Source: CAZKCK01 sp964552325 (GTDB lineage Bacteria; Bacteroidota; Bacteroidia; Bacteroidales; TTA-H9). From it: 12,147 nt of DNA. The translations under genes were made by a program, and so were the position numbers. Positions within the stretch are counted from its first letter, which is position 1, and every line of letters begins with the position of its first letter. This document shows, piece after piece, positions 7,967 to 12,147 of this stretch. The stretch is taken from contig CAZKHA010000106.1 in the NCBI GenBank assembly GCA_964552325.1, positions 1-12,147 of the forward strand. Reading direction: 5' to 3'. Below the pieces are notes generated by a model that saw nothing but the letters and a program-made list of their open reading frames with translations, was not told where the DNA came from and did no database searches.

Positions 7967-8569
7967 TTAGAAAGTTTCGTTCTTTAGGTAAGGAAGTATA
8001 AATGCGGTTTTGTAGGTCTCGATAATTTCAGCAAGATCCAGTTTATGGCCTATCACCTGAAAATATCCGGTCATGCCATCCAACGATGCCATGAGTGCAG
8101 TGGCCACTTTAACAGTATCCAAAGGCTTAATAAGCGCTTGTTCAATTGCTTTTTGATAAAGAAATGCAATGAATCCTGATATTTCGAGGAAACTCGTTAC
8201 GTAAAATTCTTGCATAACCTCTGAATTTACTGAGCGGTTCATCAACACCATAAAAAAGGCCGCCTCCTTCGGATGCTCATTATAGTAGGATAGGTAGGAT
8301 TGAATGTAAAAGAGCAAGCCTTCTATCGGATTTTGATAAGCATCAGCTTGTTGGGTAATTTGGATGATGGCCTCACCCAAACGCGTGCTTACTGCAAACA
8401 GTAATTCATCCTTGCTTTTAAAATGATGATAAAACCCACCCTTGCTAAGGCTGCAAGCGCGGCAAATTTCTTCGATGGCCGTTTTTTCGAAACCTTTTTC
8501 AAGAAATAGGGGCAAAGCCGTGTCTATTATCAAGTTATACGTTAGATCTTTTTCTGCTTTTCGTTTCAT
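7967..8569 (-). CDS. TetR/AcrR family transcriptional regulator
   Basis: A 200-residue TetR-type repressor. The N-terminal DNA-binding domain is clear: helix 1 starts near residue 8, and the helix-turn-helix covers about 29-51 (TAIEEICRACSLSKGGFYHHF, with the family's GGFYHHF recognition end). It is followed by KSKDELLFAV. The remaining, variable helices form the ligand-binding and dimerisation domain. I place the start at the ATG at 8569. An in-frame extension to 8626 would run through the predicted -7 box and the operator, so it cannot be translated from that promoter. The gene leads the exporter unit and lies next to a TetR-like operator, so autorepression with release by the exported compound, or something related to it, is the likely control. 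The inducing ligand cannot be predicted. Confidence 0.92.
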   Translation of the reverse strand: MKRKAEKDLTYNLIIDTALPLFLEKGFEKTAIEEICRACSLSKGGFYHHFKSKDELLFAVSTRLGEAIIQITQQADAYQNPIEGLLFYIQSYLSYYNEHPKEAAFFMVLMNRSVNSEVMQEFYVTSFLEISGFIAFLYQKAIEQALIKPLDTVKVATALMASLDGMTGYFQVIGHKLDLAEIIETYKTAFILPYLKNETF

Positions 8570-8579
8570 ATTAAAAAGT

Positions 8580-8595
8580 ACCGACGGTCGGTCGG
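8580..8595. promoter_or_regulatory. Predicted TetR operator: nested palindromes
   Basis: ACCGAC-G-GTCGGT (8580-8592) is a perfect 13-bp palindrome around one central base. A second palindrome, CCGAC-N5-GTCGG (8581-8595), shares its left arm, because the half-site GTCGG occurs twice in tandem (8587-8591 and 8591-8595). It is strikingly GC-rich in AT-rich surroundings and lies between the -7 box and the tetR start codon, over the predicted transcription start. Binding there by the TetR protein would block the whole exporter unit. The match to a TetR-type site is by symmetry and location; binding is inferred. Confidence 0.75.
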
Positions 8596-8626
8596 CAAAA
8601 GTAAAACAATTTGCTTGAGTACACAA
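8596..8626 (-). promoter_or_regulatory. Promoter of the tetR-ABC exporter operon
   Basis: On the minus strand, TTG (8626-8624), a 20-nt spacer and TACTTTTG (8603-8596) match the Bacteroidota promoter TTG-N19/20-TAnnTTTG with no mismatch. A 10-base A tract (minus strand, 8645-8636) lies just upstream of the TTG and might act as an UP-like element. The start site should be near 8590, within the operator palindrome, giving a leader of about 20 nt. Confidence 0.75.
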
Positions 8627-9099
8627 GTTCTTCGATTTTTTTTTTGGCTTAGCTAAAACATTTCTTGTTTAAGTTTCGGAATAAAGATTCTAACTACTTA
8701 ATTATCTGCAACAAGCTCTGAACAAACAGCTTTTTTCCATGTTGTATTATGTACCTAGTCAAAAATATCCCGTACCTACCGAGCGGTGAATATGCATCTG
8801 ACTTTCAGTGTTATCAGCATTTGACCCCACTGTAGCCTAGAACCAACCCTCCTAAGCATCTGAATGAGTTGTCTCGAGCAAGCGGATTTTCACTTTTCCA
8901 CATCTACACATTCTCATTCCGAATGCTCGGAACTGCCGCTGTGGGCCAGCATTTGCACATTTTTAACATTTGGCCGCTCCGAGGTCTTTTAAAAACCTTC
9001 TAACAATTTGCTCATCAATATATTAGCAAATTAGCACGTTTTCATACCTTCACATTCCAACATTTTCACATCTAATTAGTGTTTTTCGTTGATTCATTC
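8627..9099. other. Non-coding spacer between divergent tetR and capA-like genes
   Basis: No open frame of note and no recognisable RNA gene. The part near 8746-8880 is less AT-rich and contains a 7-bp direct repeat GTACCTA at 8751-8757 and 8772-8778 (21-bp period), plus an inverted pair GTCAAA/TTTGAC at 8758-8763/8820-8825. Positions 8887-9075 carry iterated short words built from TTTTCACAT, CACATT and TTAGCA. A weak inverted pair AATGCT/AGCATT lies at 8922-8927/8948-8953. The spacer is long compared with the rest of the window, where gaps are mostly under 160 bp. It could hold a decayed gene or element, but I cannot name one. Confidence 0.55.
8887..9075. repeat. Iterated AT-rich intergenic words (TTTTCACATCT / TTAGCA type)
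   Basis: TTTTCCACATCT (8894-8905) and TTTTCACATCT (9063-9073) are near-identical. Between them are ACACATTCTCATTCC (8906-8920), GCACATTTTTAACATT (8955-8970), tandem TTAGCA at 9023 and 9031 (8-bp period), and further CACATT copies. One strand is strongly pyrimidine/A biased. The copies are irregular, so this is not a CRISPR or a clean tandem repeat. It resembles AT-rich intergenic filler I associate with this phylum; that comparison is from memory. Confidence 0.45.
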
Positions 9100-9107
9100 T
9101 ATTTTTG
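9100..9107 (+). promoter_or_regulatory. -7 promoter box abutting the capA-like start codon
   Basis: TATTTTTG matches TAnnTTTG exactly and ends four bases before the ATG at 9112. No TTG sits at the usual spacing; the nearest candidate is TTA at 9076-9078. If used, transcription would begin at or within a few bases of the start codon, giving a leaderless or nearly leaderless message. Confidence 0.5.
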
Positions 9108-9111
9108 CAGC

Positions 9112-10314
9112 ATGCAAAAGAATAAGGTAGTTGCGTTTGCCCTCTTGCCGGTCATTGTTTTGATGCCCTTGTGGTTCAGTCCACTAAATGGGGGTGAGAA
9201 AACGCATGCACCCAATGATACCGTTTTTATGACCTTGCTTTTTGCCGGTGATGTAATGGGGCATGACGGGCAAATTAAGGCAGCGCTAACGAGTAAGGGA
9301 ACATATGATTATGACACCTGCTTTTACTATGTAAATGACATAATTAAAAAAGCTGATGTGGCCATTGCCAACCTCGAGGTTACCTTGGCAGGCCCACCGT
9401 ATGCCGGATACCCGCAGTTTAGTTCGCCCGATGCCCTTGCCAAATCCTTAAAAACAAATGGCTTTGATATATTAGCCACTGCCAATAACCATACTTGCGA
9501 CAAAGGCAAAAAAGGTATAATCCGAACACTCGCTGTTTTAGATAGCCTTGCAATACCTCATGTGGGTTCTTATTTTGACAGCCTGCAGGCTGACACGGCT
9601 CATCCGCTGATAATCAATCATAATGGAATAAAGCTAGCCTTGTATAACTATACTTATGGTACCAATGGAATAGAGGTGCCACAACCAACAAAGGTCAATT
9701 TGATGGATACCGCCAGCCTAAAGAGTGATTTGAAAAAACCCCTTAAACAAGCTGTTGATCTTAAAATTGTCTTTTTCCATTGGGGTAATGAATATCAAAC
9801 TTTTGCTAGCAACTACCAAAAGGATTTTGAGAAATGGGCTTACGCTTGGGGCGCAGACATGGTAATTGGCAGCCATCCGCATGTGGTACAGCCTGCTACT
9901 TTAAGTCCTGATTCGCTGGGGCCGCGGTTAACTGTATATTCATTAGGCAATTTTATAAGCGACCAGCGAACACATCCCCGCGATGGTGGGATGATTCTGC
10001 AGCTTACCTTAGCTAAGTATGGTGGAAAGACATGGGTGTACAATGCTGGCTATTACCTCACCTGGGTTTTTACCCCTTACGTAAATGGTGTAAAGAAGCA
10101 TTTAATACTGCCCCTTTCGCGGTTTGAACAGGATACAATGTTTTTTGGCAACCCAGCCGATTTTAAGAAGATGCTACGTTATGCAAACACTGCCCGTGTG
10201 GTGTTACGAAAACCCGAAAACGCTATTGGCGAGTATTTGTGGAGTAAAACCCACAACGTTTGGAGCCTGTACCATTCTGCAGCCCCTGCGCCAGATACGA
10301 GTAAGATTGAATAA
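9112..10314 (+). CDS. CapA family protein (poly-gamma-glutamate capsule-type metallophosphatase fold)
   Basis: A 400-residue protein of the PGA_cap/CapA family with the full set of calcineurin-like metal-site motifs: GDVMGH at 46-51, NLE at 87-89, NNH at 125-127, HWGNEY at 223-228, GSHPHVVQP at 253-261 and SLGNF at 277-281. Residues 7-23 are hydrophobic and act as a signal peptide or N-terminal anchor; there is no lipoprotein cysteine. In Bacillus, CapA/PgsA takes part in poly-gamma-glutamate synthesis or export. Here no capB or capC neighbour is present, so that role cannot be assumed; a periplasmic hydrolase acting on envelope polymer is possible. I start at the ATG at 9112: the upstream in-frame GTG (9079) would put the -7 box TATTTTTG inside the coding region and add 11 residues before the signal sequence. 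The next gene follows after 28 bp. Confidence 0.87.
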   Translation: MQKNKVVAFALLPVIVLMPLWFSPLNGGEKTHAPNDTVFMTLLFAGDVMGHDGQIKAALTSKGTYDYDTCFYYVNDIIKKADVAIANLEVTLAGPPYAGYPQFSSPDALAKSLKTNGFDILATANNHTCDKGKKGIIRTLAVLDSLAIPHVGSYFDSLQADTAHPLIINHNGIKLALYNYTYGTNGIEVPQPTKVNLMDTASLKSDLKKPLKQAVDLKIVFFHWGNEYQTFASNYQKDFEKWAYAWGADMVIGSHPHVVQPATLSPDSLGPRLTVYSLGNFISDQRTHPRDGGMILQLTLAKYGGKTWVYNAGYYLTWVFTPYVNGVKKHLILPLSRFEQDTMFFGNPADFKKMLRYANTARVVLRKPENAIGEYLWSKTHNVWSLYHSAAPAPDTSKIE

Positions 10315-10336
10315 AATATACGATTATTGAAATTTG
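10307..10336 (+). promoter_or_regulatory. Possible weak promoter before the beta-barrel gene
   Basis: TTG at 10307-10309, inside the last codons of the capA-like gene, is followed after 19 nt by GAAATTTG (10329-10336), one mismatch from TAnnTTTG. Transcription would start just before the ATG at 10343. The 28-bp gap is equally compatible with co-transcription from the capA-like promoter. Confidence 0.3.
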
Positions 10337-10342
10337 GTAATT

Positions 10343-11587
10343 ATGAAAAAAATTGCAATAATTTTTGCAACGATTTGTATTTTGCTACCATTAAGTTTGT
10401 CTTCACAAAGGGCAATTATTCCGGGATTTATAATTCATAACTCCGGTGATACCACGTATGGATTTCTAAAAAAGCAATCGGGTAGGGCAGCCTCTAGCAG
10501 ATGCATATATTATAGCGATAAAAAAGGTGAAGCAACAGAATATTTGCCAGGTCAACTGAAAGGCTATAGGTATAATAATGGCAAACTGTATGTGAGTAAA
10601 GCTGTTACACATGAAAAAGATACGGCCCTTATTTTTATGGAATACCTTATTAAAGGTGTTAATAGCATTTACTTTTCATCTGATAGCCGTGGCGAGCATT
10701 ATTATATTGAAAAGGCAGGTACACGATTGATTGAACTTAGTGAAGAGCTGGCCATTTACAAGGATAATACAGCCAAGCCTATAAAATTCCGTGGCAAGTT
10801 ACGAGCCTTTATGGCTGATTGCGATAGTATTGCACCTGCCATCGAAAAGGCTGAATTAAGCCATATATCCTTAATAAACCTCTCGAAAACCTACCATAAT
10901 TATGTTTGCCCTAATGATGAATGTATTATTTATGAACGGAAAAACAATAAAGTAGTAATTGATCATAATTTCATAATAGGAGTCTCTTCAAATAAATACA
11001 ACTTTGCTAATTCGATAATTAGCGATTATAGGCCATGCTTTCAAGTTGGCTATGGCATAGATTTTTTCAATTTTTTAGTTTCAAGCGAGCACTTTGGTAT
11101 TAATGTAAAGTTTCTACTTGAGAAAGACCATTCATATACCTTAAAGGCTATAAAATCAGATGGATACTTTCATCCGGTAACTTATGATGGGATTACGCAT
11201 AAAATGTATTATGAGCCTGCTTTTGGCTCAACGCAACAATTGGACGTGAATCTTGATGTGGTTTCGCTTAAAATTCCCGTGACCATCAATTATTTACTAC
11301 CTACCGAAAAAATGAATTGGTATTTTGGACTCGGCATAACAGATAAGTTTATCCTCAGCCAAAACAGTAATTTTTCACATGTGGAATTTACCAAACAATA
11401 TGGACAGTCAATAAATACTATTCTGGCAGGTGTCATTTTTAATTTGGGAGTTAGCTATCAACTTTCAGCTCGGCATAAACAATTTTTCAACCTTACGTAT
11501 GAGTATTTATTGGATCCTAGGGCCTTGAATAGAACCCTGCGGATGTATAATTATCAGTTTGGAATCCAAACAGGTATAAGCTTTTAG
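10343..11587 (+). CDS. Predicted outer membrane beta-barrel protein, uncharacterised
   Basis: A 414-residue exported protein with no function I can name. Residues 1-22 are a signal peptide ending LSSQ. Residues about 27-130 begin with PGFIIHNSGDTTYGFLKK, a short beta-rich region of the type seen in many Bacteroidota proteins that open with a G-x-I-x-x-x-x-GDT-x-x-G strand pair, and contain YLPGQLKGYRYNNGKLY (68-84). A segment with two Cys (CPNDEC, around 190-195) follows. From about residue 215 to the end the sequence alternates in a barrel-like way and closes with YQFGIQTGISF. The terminal Phe is the classical last residue recognised by the outer membrane assembly machinery. ATG 10343 is preferred over the TTG at 10334 because the signal peptide begins there. 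The gene is probably linked with the capA-like gene. A porin-like, structural or sensor role are all open. Confidence 0.75.
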   Translation: MKKIAIIFATICILLPLSLSSQRAIIPGFIIHNSGDTTYGFLKKQSGRAASSRCIYYSDKKGEATEYLPGQLKGYRYNNGKLYVSKAVTHEKDTALIFMEYLIKGVNSIYFSSDSRGEHYYIEKAGTRLIELSEELAIYKDNTAKPIKFRGKLRAFMADCDSIAPAIEKAELSHISLINLSKTYHNYVCPNDECIIYERKNNKVVIDHNFIIGVSSNKYNFANSIISDYRPCFQVGYGIDFFNFLVSSEHFGINVKFLLEKDHSYTLKAIKSDGYFHPVTYDGITHKMYYEPAFGSTQQLDVNLDVVSLKIPVTINYLLPTEKMNWYFGLGITDKFILSQNSNFSHVEFTKQYGQSINTILAGVIFNLGVSYQLSARHKQFFNLTYEYLLDPRALNRTLRMYNYQFGIQTGISF

Positions 11588-11644
11588 GTTTACATAACGA
11601 AACTATTTGCAAGGTTTTTTAAGTCGGTATTTGTTACGAAAATT

Positions 11645-11660
11645 GGAGCCTTTCGGCTCC
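11645..11660 (-). terminator. Intrinsic terminator of ssb, possibly bidirectional
   Basis: On the minus strand GGAGCC-GAAA-GGCTCC is a 6-bp GC-rich stem closed by a stable GNRA tetraloop and followed by AATTTT. It starts 26 nt past the ssb stop codon. On the plus strand the same stem has no T-run, but it is the only hairpin after the convergent beta-barrel gene and could limit its transcript too. Confidence 0.65.
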
Positions 11661-11686
11661 TCATCCATAGCAAAATGTATATAAGG

Positions 11687-12022
11687 CTACGCAGTCCCGT
11701 TTGTCATTGTAAAGCTAATGACAGTAATCTGGGGATTGCTTCGGGTGCGGCCTTCCTTGTCTTTCCAGCTGCGGTATTGAAGTTTGCCTTCGATTGCGAT
11801 TTCTTTGCCTTTTTTGAGGTGTTTTTCGCAAACTTCACTCAGTTTGCCCCAAACTACCAGGTTGTGCCATTGGGTTTCTTCGGTTTTTTGCCCATCCTTG
11901 TAATAGGTATCATTTGTGGCAAGGGCAAACTTGGCCATTTTGCTGCCTTTTTCAAGGTTACGGATTTCGGGATCGTTGCCTAAACGGCCAATCAGTTGTA
12001 CGCGGTTTCTTAAAGAGTTCAT
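11687..12022 (-). CDS. ssb: Short single-stranded DNA-binding protein (SSB paralogue without acidic tail)
   Basis: A 111-residue OB-fold SSB. Conserved elements are NRVQLIGRLGNDPEIR (6-21), KFALATNDTY (31-40), ETQWHNLVVWGKLSEV (49-64, with the DNA-stacking Trp52), LKKGKEIAIEGKL (69-81) and YRSWKDKEGRTR (83-94). It ends in MTNGTA directly after the OB-fold. The Gly/Pro linker and acidic DDDLPF-type tip, which recruit partner proteins in the main cellular SSB (about 150-180 residues), are absent. Bacteroidota often carry a second, short SSB like this; I infer this is that paralogue rather than the main one. The start is the ATG at 12022: longer in-frame versions (to 12145) add a segment that crosses the -7 box and has no SSB homology. 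It is converging on the beta-barrel gene and appears monocistronic. Confidence 0.9.
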   Translation of the reverse strand: MNSLRNRVQLIGRLGNDPEIRNLEKGSKMAKFALATNDTYYKDGQKTEETQWHNLVVWGKLSEVCEKHLKKGKEIAIEGKLQYRSWKDKEGRTRSNPQITVISFTMTNGTA

Positions 12023-12064
12023 GACGTTTAATTTTAAAAAGATTTGTGAATGAATTTGATGAAG

Positions 12065-12072
12065 CAAAGGTA
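12065..12072 (-). promoter_or_regulatory. -7 promoter box of ssb
   Basis: On the minus strand TACCTTTG matches TAnnTTTG exactly, in the typical context GCGTACCTTTGC. The start site would be near 12060, a leader of about 38 nt. No TTG occurs at the usual 19-20 nt upstream spacing, so the site may need an activator or rely on the -7 element. Confidence 0.6.
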
Positions 12073-12117
12073 CGCTGAGCTGTTTGGCCGACTCGGTTGA
12101 TAAACATTTGTAATCGG

Positions 12118-12143
12118 GTATAAGCGTTTGTAAACGTTTATAC
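12118..12143. promoter_or_regulatory. Imperfect 26-bp palindrome upstream of ssb
   Basis: The left half GTATAAGCGTTTG and the reverse complement of the right half, GTATAAACGTTTA, agree at 11 of 13 positions. It is AT-rich with no T-run, so it is unlikely to be a terminator, and sits about 46 bp upstream of the ssb -7 box. It could be an operator for ssb or for a gene beyond the window edge. The regulator is unknown. Confidence 0.45.
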
Positions 12144-12147
12144 ACGG

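Noticed and set aside
8746..8880. tRNA or other structured RNA gene
   Set aside because: No cloverleaf, T-loop or CCA end can be formed, and no known RNA motif is recognisable by eye.
8887..9075. CRISPR array in the repeat-rich spacer
   Set aside because: The words are short, irregular in spacing and sequence, and there are no uniform spacers or cas genes.
9112..10314. Assigning poly-gamma-glutamate capsule synthesis
   Set aside because: Only the CapA-type family is supported; capB, capC and related genes are absent from the window.
11675..11983. 102-codon Phe-rich plus-strand frame over ssb
   Set aside because: It is antisense to a clear OB-fold SSB; the Phe-rich composition comes from Lys/Glu codons on the other strand.
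1..12147. A new multi-gene defence or biosynthetic system
   Set aside because: Apart from the exporter unit, the genes are separate envelope, secreted or housekeeping-type families with mixed orientations; no nuclease, sensor, toxin or pathway set is present.

Overview
The window reads as chromosomal DNA of a member of the Bacteroidota (Cytophaga-Flavobacterium-Bacteroides group). Four signs agree: two secreted proteins end in domains of the type A kind used by the type IX secretion system (T9SS); one gene is a CarboxypepD_reg-like/DUF5686 outer membrane protein, a family largely confined to this phylum; several intergenic regions carry the phylum's -7 box TAnnTTTG, some with TTG 18-20 nt upstream; and start codons lack clear Shine-Dalgarno sequences. 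Composition is AT-rich and fairly even. I see no tRNA, rRNA, CRISPR array, phage gene or intact insertion sequence.

Layout. Positions 1-262 are non-coding and rich in inverted repeats, ending in a clear intrinsic terminator for the leftward gene. At 263-3057 two T9SS cargo genes diverge from a 155-bp promoter region: a small choice-of-anchor J protein (leftward) and a sialidase-like Asp-box propeller protein (rightward). At 3200-5857 is the large DUF5686 protein. It converges, with only 6 bp between stop codons, on a leftward three-gene unit (5864-8569) made of a TetR repressor, an ABC ATPase and an ABC-2 permease. A well-matched promoter and a GC-rich palindrome at its start site lie just upstream of tetR. 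A long non-coding spacer (8627-9111) follows. Then come a rightward CapA-like metallophosphatase-fold protein and a predicted beta-barrel outer membrane protein only 28 bp apart (9112-11587). Last is a leftward gene for a short single-stranded DNA-binding protein (11687-12022), with a terminator behind it and an imperfect 26-bp palindrome upstream at the window edge.

How the parts work together. The tetR-ATPase-permease block is the one clear functional unit: a self-contained, probably autoregulated exporter whose substrate cannot be read from sequence. The other genes are mostly envelope or secreted proteins (T9SS cargo, DUF5686, CapA-like, beta-barrel), which is ordinary for this phylum. 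I did not find convincing evidence of a new multi-gene system. The points most worth checking are the nested operator at tetR, the AT-rich iterated words in the 8.6-9.1 kb spacer, the palindrome upstream of ssb, the tail-less SSB, and the uncharacterised beta-barrel protein next to the capA-like gene.
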